Below, piece after piece: positions 1 through 8,381 of a stretch of 64,000 nucleotides of DNA (positions are counted from its first letter, which is position 1; each line of letters opens with the position of its first letter). Made by a program: the position numbers and the translations under genes. Source of the stretch: Streptomyces fulvoviolaceus (lineage in GTDB: Bacteria; Actinomycetota; Actinomycetes; Streptomycetales; Streptomycetaceae). Where the stretch lies: positions 124,001-188,000 of the forward strand of contig NZ_JOEY01000024.1 in the NCBI RefSeq assembly GCF_000718165.1. Direction: 5' to 3'. The notes under the pieces were generated by a model that saw only the letters and a program-made list of their open reading frames with translations, was not told the DNA's origin and ran no database searches.

Positions 1-1
1 G

Positions 2-313
2 ATCTCCGCGGAGTTGAAGACCCGCCGCGACACGATGACGGCGGCGCTGCGGTCGGGCCTCCCCGAACTCGCCCTCCCGCACATCCCGTCGGGCGGCTAC
101 CACCTCTGGCTCCGCCTTCCCGACGGCACGGACGAGTCTGCTCTGACGGCGGCCGCCCTGCGCGCGGGCGTCGCGATCACGCCGGGCCGCCCGTACTTCA
201 GTGCCGAACCCCCCGCGGGACACGTGCGGTTGAGCTTCGCGGCGGTGGCGGGGACCGGTGAGATCGGCGAGGGCGTACGGCGGTTGCGGGGCGCGTGCGA
301 CGAGGTGCTCTAA
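2..313 (+). CDS. MocR/PdxR-type PLP aminotransferase-like protein, C-terminal fragment (cut by window edge)
   Basis: Only the last ~103 residues lie in the window; the reading frame is open to the left edge. The segment with SGGYHLWLRLP, then AGVAITPGRPYF and HVRLSFAAV, is the small domain of fold-type I aminotransferases as found at the C-terminus of MocR-family (GntR-fused) regulators. The PLP lysine and any winged-helix domain would lie upstream of the window. An internal TTG at 14 should not be taken as the start. The TAA stop (311-313) overlaps the stop of the convergent gene at 310-312. A plain class I/II aminotransferase is the alternative. Confidence 0.75.
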   Translation: MSAELKTRRDTMTAALRSGLPELALPHIPSGGYHLWLRLPDGTDESALTAAALRAGVAITPGRPYFSAEPPAGHVRLSFAAVAGTGEIGEGVRRLRGACDEVL

Positions 314-951
314 CTGATCGGTGCTATGCCGCACCTGAACTCGGCGGAGGCGAACAGCTCGGGCGTCAGACGTACGCCCGTGATGCGGTCGGCCAGGACG
401 AAGGAGGCCGCGGTGAGAGTCTCGAAGTCCTGGTCGTCGCCTTCATCGCCATCGAGTCCTTCGTCGCCTTCGTCGGGTTCCTCCGTGTCGAAGCCCGCTT
501 CCCGCATCTCGGTGAGGAGTTCGTCGGGGTGGCTGCCGTCGCGGGCGTGGGCGAAGAGGGGCTCGAAGTGCAGTCGCAGGGTGCCGTCCTCGAACCAGTT
601 GAAGTGGTCCACCGCGTTGATGTTGCGGAAGTGGGAGACCACGGTGCGCCCCCGGGAGAGGGGGAGCATGATCTCGTCCAGGGTGCCGAGGTAGCCGTTG
701 TACTCGACCATCAGCGCCCAGCCGTCCAGGTCGGCCGCGCCCACGAACAGCCGGCTGTGGCCGGACACGTCGTACGACGGCTCGTACAGCTCCTCGACGC
801 CGGTGACCCGGCCGGCGGGCTCCGCCTTGAGGTTCCTGAGTAGTTCCTGGGCGGTGAGCCCTCGGACGAGGGTGATGCAGTACGCCTCCGTCAGGCTCTC
901 GTACCGCTCTTCCAGCCACGCGTAGTCGGCGGCGGTCGTGGTCTCGGTCAT
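310..951 (-). CDS. DUF6461-type hypothetical protein
   Basis: A 213-residue soluble protein with no signal peptide or membrane segment. It resembles the streptomycete DUF6461 family: an N-terminal helix (YAWLEERYESLTEAYCITLVRG), a central segment with GWALMVEYNGYLGT, and VSHFRNINAVDHFNWFEDG. Residues ~155-175 are a run of acidic residues (repeated EGDEG/DGDEGDD), probably a flexible loop. Function is not known for the family. It is convergent with the aminotransferase and divergent from the acetyltransferase at 1035, so the 83 bp between 952 and 1034 must hold both promoters. Confidence 0.7.
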   Translation of the reverse strand: MTETTTAADYAWLEERYESLTEAYCITLVRGLTAQELLRNLKAEPAGRVTGVEELYEPSYDVSGHSRLFVGAADLDGWALMVEYNGYLGTLDEIMLPLSRGRTVVSHFRNINAVDHFNWFEDGTLRLHFEPLFAHARDGSHPDELLTEMREAGFDTEEPDEGDEGLDGDEGDDQDFETLTAASFVLADRITGVRLTPELFASAEFRCGIAPIS

Positions 952-1034
952 GAGTTCAGCCTCGCACCCGCCACTGACAACGCCCGGATGGAAACCGTTC
1001 GACCTCGGCTTCCCCGTCCTGCGAAGATCCCACC

Positions 1035-1463
1035 ATGACCGACCTCGCCGACGGCTACGAGATCTCCACCGACCCCGACCGCATCGACGCCGAGCGCGTC
1101 CACCACTGGTTGTCCACCGACGCGTACTGGGCGACCGGCCGTTCCCGGGAGAAGCAGGACCGCGCGATCGCGGGCTCGCTCAACTTCGGGGTGTACGAGA
1201 CGGCTTCGGGGGATCAGGTGGCGTATGCCCGGGTCGTCACCGACCGGGTGACCTTCGCGTGGCTGTGCGATGTGTACGTCGATCCGTCGGTGCGGGGCGA
1301 GGGGGTCGGGACGGCGCTGGTCGAGGCCGTACGCGAGCACCTGCGGCCGTACGGGCTGCGGCGCATCCTGCTCGCCACGCACGACGCGCACGGGGTGTAC
1401 GAGAAGGTCGGCTTCGCGGGGCTGGAGAAGCCGGACCAGTGGATGGTGCTCGTTTTCCAGTGA
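1035..1463 (+). CDS. GNAT family N-acetyltransferase
   Basis: A 142-residue protein with the single GNAT fold. The central strand AYARVVTDRVTFAWLCDVYVDPSVRG is followed by the acetyl-CoA pyrophosphate loop RGEGVGTALVEAV (R-G-x-G-x-G/A type) and the C-terminal strand-helix GLRRILLATHDAHGVYEKVGF. This matches small streptomycete GNAT enzymes of unknown acceptor. The start ATG at 1035 gives the normal family length. It stands alone, so no substrate can be proposed from its neighbours. Confidence 0.85.
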   Translation: MTDLADGYEISTDPDRIDAERVHHWLSTDAYWATGRSREKQDRAIAGSLNFGVYETASGDQVAYARVVTDRVTFAWLCDVYVDPSVRGEGVGTALVEAVREHLRPYGLRRILLATHDAHGVYEKVGFAGLEKPDQWMVLVFQ

Positions 1464-1567
1464 TGTGTCCGGCCCCGTCATGACCTTGAAGTAAGGTTTC
1501 GCCAACCCTGCGTAACTCCCGGATAACACCCCTTGACCTGCGCACTTTCTCCACTCACCATCACCGC

Positions 1568-2146
1568 ATGCCTCTTCGGATCACATTCGTCGCCGCCGCG
1601 CGCAGCTCCCCGCTGCTCGCGGAGCGCTTCGAGGACGACCGGCCGCTCGACCAGGCCGGCTGGGACGAGGTGCAGCGCGCCGCGGGGGAGTTGCTGCCGC
1701 TCGCGGCGGCGGAACTGCGCTACTGCTCGCCGATTCCGCGCAGTCGCGCCACCGGGGACGCCCTCGGTTACGCACCGCTGGTGCAACTCGCCCTGCGGGA
1801 CTGCGACATGGGCCGCTGGCGCGGGCTGACCCTCGGCGAGGCGATGGCCCGTGAGCCGGGGGCCGTGGACGCCTGGCTCGCCGATCCCCGCGCCACGCCC
1901 CACGGCGGTGAGTCGCTGCTCGCGTTCATCTCCCGGGTCGGTGACTGGCTCGACACCCGGCCCGTCGGGGACGGTGGCCGTATCGTCGCCGTGGCCGAAC
2001 CCTCCGTGATCCGGGCCGCCCTGGTGTACGCCCTGAAGGCGCCACCGTCGACGTACTGGAACATCGACGTACGCCCCCTGTCGACGACGACCGTCACGGG
2101 CCGCGCCGGACGCTGGACCCTCCGCTTCGAGGGGGCACCGGCCTAG
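1568..2146 (+). CDS. Histidine-phosphatase-fold protein lacking catalytic histidines (pseudoenzyme candidate)
   Basis: A 192-residue protein aligning with the phosphoglycerate-mutase-like histidine phosphatase family. The SSP-x-x-R-A-R-x-T block is present as CSPIPRSRAT (residues ~57-66), and DMGRWRGLTLGE corresponds to the usual D/G/W-G segment. The two catalytic histidines are missing. The N-terminal RHG is replaced by AAA (residues 9-11), and the second SHG is replaced by AEP in VAVAEPSVIRAAL. It therefore probably lacks phosphatase or mutase activity and may be a binding or regulatory protein. Start ATG at 1568. A TTGACC hexamer lies about 35 bp upstream. Confidence 0.75.
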   Translation: MPLRITFVAAARSSPLLAERFEDDRPLDQAGWDEVQRAAGELLPLAAAELRYCSPIPRSRATGDALGYAPLVQLALRDCDMGRWRGLTLGEAMAREPGAVDAWLADPRATPHGGESLLAFISRVGDWLDTRPVGDGGRIVAVAEPSVIRAALVYALKAPPSTYWNIDVRPLSTTTVTGRAGRWTLRFEGAPA

Positions 2147-2321
2147 GGCCTGGCGTCACATTCCCGCCTGCCGCGCGACGCCATGCACGCACTCTCGCCG
2201 CACCGGGCGCAGACCCACGTACAACCAGTACGAGCGCCTGTGTCCGGCACACCGAGAGCACGCACCTGACGCCGCGCGGCCCACCCTCCGGGCGGACGAC
2301 GGGAATCTGTCGGCAGGCCCC
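2147..2321. repeat. Long imperfect palindrome, MITE-like fold-back element
   Basis: The stretch reads as two inverted arms. The inner arms, 2171-2222 and 2228-2279, both begin CCGCGCG(A/G)CG and meet at GTAC-AACCA-GTAC. The outer arms continue: GGGCCTGGCGTCACATTCCCG on the left (2149-2169 region) matches the reverse complement of CGGGAATCTGTCGGCAGGCC on the right (2309-2320 region). Arm identity is roughly two thirds. No transposase is encoded. Structure and position suggest a non-autonomous fold-back element or a structured RNA. It directly follows the stop of the gene ending at 2146. Confidence 0.6.
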
Positions 2322-2523
2322 AGGGCCTGTCCGGCGGATCACGCCGGAGACGCGGGGTTTGGCACGTACATCGGCGGCGTTGTCGTCGCTCTCCCCCGCT
2401 CTCGACTTCGCCCGAGCGGGAGGGCCCCCATCGCTCCGCGTCGGCTGCCTCCTCCGCCTTGCAGCTGCACGCGCCAAATCCCGCTCCCCTGCGTTGATTC
2501 GGCGCCCGCTGCTTTGCTCCAGC

Positions 2524-2640
2524 CTGATCCGGCTGATCCGGCTGATCCGGCTGATCCGGCTGATCCGGCTGATCCGGCTGATCCGGCTGATCCGGCAGAT
2601 CCGGCAGATCGGGCTGATCGGGCTGATCCGGCTGGTCAGT
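2524..2640. repeat. 9-bp tandem repeat (CTGATCCGG)n
   Basis: Eight perfect CTGATCCGG units (starts 2524, 2533 ... 2587) are followed by four units with one or two substitutions (CAGATCCGG, CAGATCGGG, CTGATCGGG, CTGATCCGG). A degenerate unit at 2632-2640 runs into the stop codon of the minus-strand gene ending at 2636. With the fold-back at 2147-2321 it fills most of the 489-bp gap. I see no gene there: the open frames across it only translate the repeat as RLI/RIS runs. Copy number is likely to vary between strains. Confidence 0.9.
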
Positions 2641-3094
2641 CGGGCAGGCCCTGGCCCTCGCGGGCGTAGTCGGTGGTGAGGACGAGGTCCTTGGCGGGGC
2701 CGCCCACGCGCCACACGCTCCGCCAGTGGTCCCGGTCGTGGACGGTGAACTCGCCGCGATAGAGGTCCGCCGAGCAGGGGTGGTCGGCGATGTGCCGGCC
2801 GGAGGTCAGGTCGAGGTCGTGGAAGGGCCGGCCGTCCGCGAAGCGCACGTCCGCCGTCGCCGGTGAGGGTCCCGGCAGGAAACGCAGGGTGCGTTCGGCG
2901 GGCCGGGGGACGCCCTGCCAGGTGAAGGTTCCGGACTCGAAGTGCAGGAGCCCGTCGCCGTCCGACCGGCTGAAAACCGTCGTACCGCTGAAGTGGCCCG
3001 CCTCGCCGCTCGCCAGATCCCGCACCGACCGTTCCACCCGCCAGCTCCCGGCCAGATAGGTCAGCACGTCGGGTACTGGCCAGAACTCACCCAT
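2636..3094 (-). CDS. DUF6314-type protein
   Basis: A 152-residue protein starting MGEFWPVPDVLTYLAGSWRVERSVRD. An upstream in-frame ATG at 3205 would add 37 low-complexity residues and is not favoured. The recurring strands (GHFSGTTVFSRSDGDGLLHFESGTF, ADVRFADGRPFHDLDLTSGRHIADHPCSADLYRGEFTV, DHWRSVWRVGGPAKDLVLTTDYAR) form a lipocalin-like beta barrel, as in the DUF6314 family. Biochemical role is unknown. The GC-repeat array at 2524-2640 abuts its stop codon. Confidence 0.7.
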   Translation of the reverse strand: MGEFWPVPDVLTYLAGSWRVERSVRDLASGEAGHFSGTTVFSRSDGDGLLHFESGTFTWQGVPRPAERTLRFLPGPSPATADVRFADGRPFHDLDLTSGRHIADHPCSADLYRGEFTVHDRDHWRSVWRVGGPAKDLVLTTDYAREGQGLPD

Positions 3095-3226
3095 TCCGTC
3101 CCGCACTCCGTCCCATCCGTTGCTGCGCGACCCATTGACGCGTCTCGGCCCCCTCCCTATCTTGCCGTTCGAAGTGCTGATCATCGTCTGGTATTTCGAA
3201 CGCAATTGTCGAGCCGCGGAGTATCC

Positions 3227-5713
3227 ATGTCACGCACCACCCGAAACCGCCTGAGACTCGGCCTGGGGGCAAGCGCTTTCCTGCTGGCCGCGGGTCTCGT
3301 CCCCGCCCCCGCCCACGCCGAGGACGTCACGGACTACGCGATCACCGTCGATCCCACCACCAAGGGCGCGAAGATCGACGACACGATGTACGGCGTCTTC
3401 TTCGAGGACATCAACCGGGCCGCCGACGGCGGTCTGTACGCCGAGCTCGTGCAGAACCGATCCTTCGAGTACTCCGCCGCCGACAACACCTCGTACACCC
3501 CCCTCACCTCCTGGACGGTCGACGGCACGGGACAGGTGGTGAACGACGCCGGCCGGCTCAACGAGCGCAACCGCAACTACCTCTCCCTGAGCGCCGGTTC
3601 GTCCGTCACGAACGCCGGCTACAACACCGGCATCCGGGTGGACGAGGGCAAGAAGTACGACTTCTCGGTGTGGGCCCGCGCGGACAGCGGTACGGCCCTC
3701 ACGGTCTCGCTGCAGGATGCCGACGGCACCCTGGCCACCGCCCGTCAGGTGGCCGTGACGAAGAGCGGCTGGGCCAAGTACAAGGCGACCTTCACCGCGA
3801 CCCGCACCAGCAGCAACGGCCGCCTCACCGTGGCCTCCTCCGCCGCGGCCGCCCTCGACATGGTGTCCCTCTTCCCCCGCGACACCTACAAGAACGAGCC
3901 CAACGGCCTGCGCAAGGACCTCGCCGAGAAGGTCGCCGCCCTGCACCCGGGCTTCGTGCGCTTCCCCGGCGGCTGCCTGGTCAACACCGGCTCCATGGAG
4001 GACTACAGCGAGGCCTCCGGCTACCAGCGCAAGCGCTCCTACCAGTGGAAGGACACCATCGGCCCGGTCGAGGAGCGCGCGACCAATTCCAACTTCTGGG
4101 GCTACAACCAGAGTTACGGCATCGGCTACTACGAGTACTTCCGCTTCTCCGAGGACATCGGTGCGATGCCGCTGCCCGTCGTCCCGGCGCTGGTGACCGG
4201 CTGCGGCCAGAACAAGGCCGTCGACGACGAGGCGCTGCTCAAGCGGCACATCCAGGACACCCTCGATCTGATCGAGTTCGCCAACGGGCCCGTGACGTCG
4301 ACGTGGGGCAAGAAGCGGGCGCAGATGGGCCACCCCAAGCCCTTCCATCTCACCCATCTCGAGGTCGGCAACGAGGAGAACCTCCCGAACGAGTTCTTCG
4401 CCCGGTTCAAGGAGTTCCGCGCCGCCATCGAGGCGAAGTACCCGGACATCACCGTCATCTCCAACTCCGGCCCGGACGACGCGGGTTCGACCTTCGACAC
4501 GGCCTGGCAGCTCAACAGGGACGCCAAGGTCGACATGGTCGACGAGCACTACTACAACAGCACGCAGTGGTTCCTGCAGAACAACGACCGCTACGACTCC
4601 TACGACAGGAACGGCCCGAAGGTCTTCCTCGGTGAGTACGCCTCCTGGGGCAACGCCTTCAAGAACGGCCTCGCCGAAGCCGCGTTCATGACCGGCCTGG
4701 AGCGCAATGCCGACGTCGTCAAACTCGCCTCGTACGCACCGCTGTTCGCCAACGAGGACTATGTGCAGTGGAGCCCGGACCTGGTCTGGTTCAACAACCA
4801 CGCCTCCTGGAACTCCGCCAACTACGAGGTCCAGAAGCTGTTCATGAACAACGTCGGCGACCGGGTGGTGCCCTCGACGGCCACCGGCACACCGTCGCTG
4901 GTCGGCCCCATCACGGGCGCCGTGGGCCTGTCGACCTGGGCGACGACGGCGGCGTACGACGACGTGAAGGTGACCGGCGAGGACGGGACCAGCCTGCTCA
5001 CCGACGACTTCAGCGGTGACGCCTCCCAGTGGACCCACACCGGTGGTGGCAGCTGGAGCGTCCAGGACGGGCAGTACGTCCAGACCGACGTGGCCGCCGA
5101 GAACACCATGGTCTCGGCCGGAGACGCCTCCTGGCACGACTACGACCTGACGGTGAAGGCCACCAAGAAGTCCGGCAAGGAGGGCTTCCTCGTCGCCTTC
5201 GGCGTCAAGGACACCGGCAACTACTACTGGTGGAACCTGGGCGGCTGGAACAACACCCAGTCCGCCGTCGAACAGGCCGTGGACGGCGGCAAGTCGACGC
5301 TCATCTCGAAGGCCGGGACGATCGAGACGGGCCGGACCTACGACATCGACGTCAAGGTGAGGGGCCGTCAGGTCACCCTCTACCTCGACGGCGAGGAGTG
5401 GGGCAGCTTCACCGACGACAAGCCGGCCGAGCCGTTCCGTCAGGTCGTCACGAAGGACGCCAAGACCGGTGACCTGATCGTCAAGGTGGTCAACGCCCAG
5501 TCGGTCGCGGCCCGTACGGCCGTGGACCTGGGCGGTGCGAAGGTCGCCTCGGAGGCCCGCGTGACCACGCTGACGGCCGACCCGAACGCGACGAACACGG
5601 AGACCGAGACGCCGGTCGCGCCGGTGAAGTCCACGTTCGAGGGGGTCACCGACAAGTTCACCTACACCTTCCCGGCGAACTCCGTCACCTTCCTGAGGAT
5701 CAAGCAGAGGTAG
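3227..5713 (+). CDS. Secreted GH51 alpha-L-arabinofuranosidase with accessory beta-sandwich domains
   Basis: An 828-residue exported enzyme predicted to release terminal arabinofuranosyl residues from arabinoxylan or arabinan. The Sec signal peptide is residues 1-31 (twin-basic N-region, cleavage after AHA). YGVFFEDINRAADGGLYAELVQNRSFEY is the start of the GH51 core. Residues ~128-212 are a CBM4/9-like insertion. The catalytic barrel resumes at GFVRFPGGC and carries the acid/base E383 in EVGNEE and the nucleophile E470 in LGEYAS. Residues ~578-735 are a concanavalin-like domain (DDFSGDASQW...). Start ATG at 3227 has GGAG just upstream; the frame is open further 5' but without a signal peptide. 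Confidence 0.92.
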   Translation: MSRTTRNRLRLGLGASAFLLAAGLVPAPAHAEDVTDYAITVDPTTKGAKIDDTMYGVFFEDINRAADGGLYAELVQNRSFEYSAADNTSYTPLTSWTVDGTGQVVNDAGRLNERNRNYLSLSAGSSVTNAGYNTGIRVDEGKKYDFSVWARADSGTALTVSLQDADGTLATARQVAVTKSGWAKYKATFTATRTSSNGRLTVASSAAAALDMVSLFPRDTYKNEPNGLRKDLAEKVAALHPGFVRFPGGCLVNTGSMEDYSEASGYQRKRSYQWKDTIGPVEERATNSNFWGYNQSYGIGYYEYFRFSEDIGAMPLPVVPALVTGCGQNKAVDDEALLKRHIQDTLDLIEFANGPVTSTWGKKRAQMGHPKPFHLTHLEVGNEENLPNEFFARFKEFRAAIEAKYPDITVISNSGPDDAGSTFDTAWQLNRDAKVDMVDEHYYNSTQWFLQNNDRYDSYDRNGPKVFLGEYASWGNAFKNGLAEAAFMTGLERNADVVKLASYAPLFANEDYVQWSPDLVWFNNHASWNSANYEVQKLFMNNVGDRVVPSTATGTPSLVGPITGAVGLSTWATTAAYDDVKVTGEDGTSLLTDDFSGDASQWTHTGGGSWSVQDGQYVQTDVAAENTMVSAGDASWHDYDLTVKATKKSGKEGFLVAFGVKDTGNYYWWNLGGWNNTQSAVEQAVDGGKSTLISKAGTIETGRTYDIDVKVRGRQVTLYLDGEEWGSFTDDKPAEPFRQVVTKDAKTGDLIVKVVNAQSVAARTAVDLGGAKVASEARVTTLTADPNATNTETETPVAPVKSTFEGVTDKFTYTFPANSVTFLRIKQR

Positions 5714-5726
5714 CCGGTTCCGAGGT

Positions 5727-5753
5727 GGGCTGCTGCCCCGGCGGCAGCAGCCC
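5727..5753. terminator. Bidirectional terminator hairpin
   Basis: A perfect 11-bp inverted repeat, GGGCTGCTGCC (5727-5737) and GGCAGCAGCCC (5743-5753), with loop CCGGC. It lies between the convergent arabinofuranosidase (ends 5713) and SARP gene (ends 5779) and could serve both. Confidence 0.75.
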
Positions 5754-5778
5754 GCGCTCGGCCGGGGACGTACCTCCG

Positions 5779-6483
5779 TCAGCCCTCGGCGACCCGGTTG
5801 ACGGCGACGGCGGGGAGCAAGGTGGTGAAGAGCGGTGACGGCGGCAGGCCCAGCTCGGCACGGAGCAGGGTGGCGAAGGCGCGGTAGCTGCGGACGGCCT
5901 CCGCCGTGTTGCCCTCCGCCAGGTGCACCGCGACCACCGCCCGGTGACCGCTCTCCCGCAGCGGATCGATCCGTATGCTCTCCAGGGCCGCCGCCAGCGC
6001 CGGGGCATGGCGGCCACGCGCGAGCAGGCGCCCGGACAGGGTGTCCAGGGCGTGCAGTCTGACCTGCCGGAGACGCTCGCGTTCGAAGAGAACCCAGTCC
6101 TCGTCCCAGCCCGGCAGCAGGTCTCCCTCGAACAGGAGGCCCGGCGGCATCTCGCGGGCGCCGTCGTCCAGCACCCGGATGTCCACCGCGACGGCGTCGG
6201 CGAGGGCCAGCGTGTCCCGGCCGCTGGAGACGACCAGCGGCCGGGAGCGCCAGTCCCGGTGCAGGCGCCACAGCGTGGTGCGCAGACTCCCGTGCGCGCG
6301 CGCCTCCGGGACCTCGGGCCACAGTGTTCCGGCCAGGACGGTACGGGTGGCGTATCGGTGCAGGCCGAGGTAGGCGAGCAGCCGCCGGGCACTTGCACTG
6401 ACCTCGACCGGACCGTCGTGTTCGAGCCGGAAACGGCCCAGCAGCTGAAGCTGCGGGGCCGCGGCCGGGCCCGGGTGGCTCAT
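5779..6483 (-). CDS. SARP/AfsR-type transcriptional regulator
   Basis: A 234-residue protein starting MSHPGPAAAPQLQLLGRFRL. It has the OmpR-like winged-helix DNA-binding domain of SARPs (residues ~10-90, with ARRLLAYLGLH and AHGSLRTTLWRLHRDW). This is followed by the all-helical BTAD domain (LLPGWDEDWVLFERERLRQVRLHALDTLSGRLL...ALESIRIDPLRESGHRAVVAVHLAEGNTAEAVRSYRAF). Such short SARPs activate operons by binding 7-bp direct repeats spaced at 11 bp. Its ATG overlaps the stop of the S41 peptidase gene by 4 bp, so the two are co-translated. The CIS operon on the same strand has matching repeats at its promoter (23501-23529), making that operon a candidate target. The frame is open upstream only because it overlaps the peptidase gene. 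Confidence 0.88.
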   Translation of the reverse strand: MSHPGPAAAPQLQLLGRFRLEHDGPVEVSASARRLLAYLGLHRYATRTVLAGTLWPEVPEARAHGSLRTTLWRLHRDWRSRPLVVSSGRDTLALADAVAVDIRVLDDGAREMPPGLLFEGDLLPGWDEDWVLFERERLRQVRLHALDTLSGRLLARGRHAPALAAALESIRIDPLRESGHRAVVAVHLAEGNTAEAVRSYRAFATLLRAELGLPPSPLFTTLLPAVAVNRVAEG

Positions 6484-8381
6484 GCGCCGCTGATGAGGGT
6501 GCGCGCGGCGGCGAGGTCTCCGGCGGCGTAACCCTCGATCCGGATGCGGTCGCCGGGACCGGGAGCCGGGGTGACAGTGACGGAGGTGTCGCCGTCGGAG
6601 ACGTCCACCGAGGCGCGGGGCCGGCCCGCGACGAAGACGTCCACGCGGTCCAGACCCGAGGTGCGCAGGCCGAGGGTGCCGTCGGCCCCGTCGAGGGCCG
6701 CGTCGAGCCGGTAGGCGGGCAGGGACGCGAGGACCTGTCCGGCCCGGGCGAGCAGGTCGGTGTTGTCGTGCAGCACGTCGTCGCGGGTCATCCGGTGCCG
6801 GACCTCCGGCACCACGCCGAGGTCCTCCACGGGCGTGCCGGCCGGCGCGCCGACCCGTACCGTACGGCGGATCGCGACCCGCATGTTGGCCCCGCCGGGC
6901 AGCGCCTGGAACGGGGAGGCGGTGTCGGCCGGCGCGGGCAGTTCGAAGAGGGCCTTGAGCAGCCCATGGGTCCAGACGTTGGCGCCGCCCGCGCCGGTGT
7001 TGTCGTCGACGCCGAGGACGGGGCCGACGGCGTGGTCCTGGAAACCGGCGGCGAAGATGTCGGTGGCGGAGTAGCAGCGGGCGTTGGTGACCAGGACCAC
7101 GGGACCCTGGTACTGCTGCCCGAGTGCGTTGGCGCCGTCCTCGGGGGTGATGGGGAAGGTGGCGGAGAAGGACGCGCCCGTCTCCACCGCCTGGTCCAGG
7201 GAGCGGAACCACGGGCCGAGGTCGATCTGCCGGGTGGGGTTGGTGGCGTGCCGGCGGCACAGCCTCAGGTTGAGCGGGCTGCTGATGAACTGGGTCGGCT
7301 CCGGTGCGATCCGGCGCGGGGTGAGGGTCTGCAGCAGGAACTCCGAGGCGAAGATGTGGCCGCCGCCGTTGTCGCGCATGTCCAGCACCAGCCCGTCCTG
7401 CGGGATCAGCGCCAGCAGCCGCACGAACTCCTCGACGAAGCCGTCCGGGTCGTCGGTGTTGAAAGTGAAGACCCGGATGTGGCCGAAGACCCCGGACGGG
7501 GTCTGTACGGCGCGGGCCCGGAAGAAGCCGGGCAGCGTCGTCGGAATGTCCTGTCCGGCCTCGGCGGGTTCGGCGGTCAGCTCTTGCGGCGCCGGTCCGC
7601 CCGCCTCCTCCAGGGCCAGCACGTCAGGCACGAACAGCATCTTGGTCGCGCGGCTGATCTCGTCCCCGACCAGGTCGGTCCCCTGTGCGACGGCCGCGGC
7701 ACTCAGGTCGTCGGTGTTGACGTAGGGCGGGAGGTTGTCGGTCACCCGCCAGGGCTGACGCAGTTCGCGCGCGGTGCCGTCGGTGCCGGTGTAGCCGACG
7801 ACGACCCAGTCCTCGTTCGGCGGAAGATGCATGACCAGCGGGCGGACGGTCAGGGACTGCAGTCCCCGGGAGTGCCGGGCGGCCGGGTTGCTCCCCGCGA
7901 AGCGGTCTCCGGCCAGGTCGACCTCGCGGTCGATGGGGACCCCGTTCCAGTGGTCGATGACCACGCCGGGTCCGAAGGCGGGGGCGGTGAAGTCACGCAC
8001 GACGTGGGTGACGACGTACCGCGGGCCGTTCGTGTCGTAGTACTCCTCGACCCGGAACGGAAGGTAGGCGATCTTGCCCGAGAAGGGCGCCGGCAGCAGG
8101 TAGTTGGTGTGCAGGTCGCGCACCGAGTGGAAGATCGCGGACAGTTCGGCGTGGAACCGCCACTCGGGGTCCATGGTCTGCTCGGTCTGGCGCCCCAGCT
8201 TGGTGAGCAGCAGCCGCAGTCGCTGCACCGGGTGGACGGCGTGCATGGCCGTCTTCAGCGGCAGGTGGACGTAGTTGTCCTCGAAGAGGACCAGAGCCTG
8301 CTCGGTGAGCGTGCGGCGGTCGGCGAGGGTCAGAGTGCCCTTGGTGCCGAGCAGGAAGTCGGACAGGTCGGTCGTGGCCAT
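6480..8381 (-). CDS. S41 (tail-specific protease/CtpA-like) family peptidase
   Basis: A 633-residue protein with no evident signal peptide. The N-terminal helical region (1-120) is followed by a PDZ-like segment. The S41 catalytic core has FGHIRVFTFN...GLVLDMRDNGGGHIFASEFL and GPVVLVTNARCYSATDIFAAGFQDH, with the nucleophile serine at S438. The DNxGG and Ser motifs are typical. The absence of a leader suggests a cytoplasmic protein, unusual for the family but seen in actinobacterial members. It overlaps the SARP gene by 4 bp and lies 158 bp downstream of the last CIS gene on the same strand. A role in processing CIS or SARP-controlled proteins is only inference. Confidence 0.85.
   Translation of the reverse strand: MATTDLSDFLLGTKGTLTLADRRTLTEQALVLFEDNYVHLPLKTAMHAVHPVQRLRLLLTKLGRQTEQTMDPEWRFHAELSAIFHSVRDLHTNYLLPAPFSGKIAYLPFRVEEYYDTNGPRYVVTHVVRDFTAPAFGPGVVIDHWNGVPIDREVDLAGDRFAGSNPAARHSRGLQSLTVRPLVMHLPPNEDWVVVGYTGTDGTARELRQPWRVTDNLPPYVNTDDLSAAAVAQGTDLVGDEISRATKMLFVPDVLALEEAGGPAPQELTAEPAEAGQDIPTTLPGFFRARAVQTPSGVFGHIRVFTFNTDDPDGFVEEFVRLLALIPQDGLVLDMRDNGGGHIFASEFLLQTLTPRRIAPEPTQFISSPLNLRLCRRHATNPTRQIDLGPWFRSLDQAVETGASFSATFPITPEDGANALGQQYQGPVVLVTNARCYSATDIFAAGFQDHAVGPVLGVDDNTGAGGANVWTHGLLKALFELPAPADTASPFQALPGGANMRVAIRRTVRVGAPAGTPVEDLGVVPEVRHRMTRDDVLHDNTDLLARAGQVLASLPAYRLDAALDGADGTLGLRTSGLDRVDVFVAGRPRASVDVSDGDTSVTVTPAPGPGDRIRIEGYAAGDLAAARTLISGA

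Noticed and set aside
2094..2714. Open frames across the CTGATCCGG array (RIS and RLI repeats)
   Set aside because: They only translate the tandem repeat, have no start signals and extend into the neighbouring gene.
2636..3205. Longer DUF6314 protein starting at 3205
   Set aside because: The extra 37 residues are basic low complexity; MGEFWPVPDVL at 3094 is the family-like start.
3230..6322. 1030-residue open frame on the minus strand opposite the arabinofuranosidase gene
   Set aside because: It is the mirror of a GC-rich real gene with intact catalytic motifs. Composition is Gly/Val/Arg-rich and no family is recognisable.
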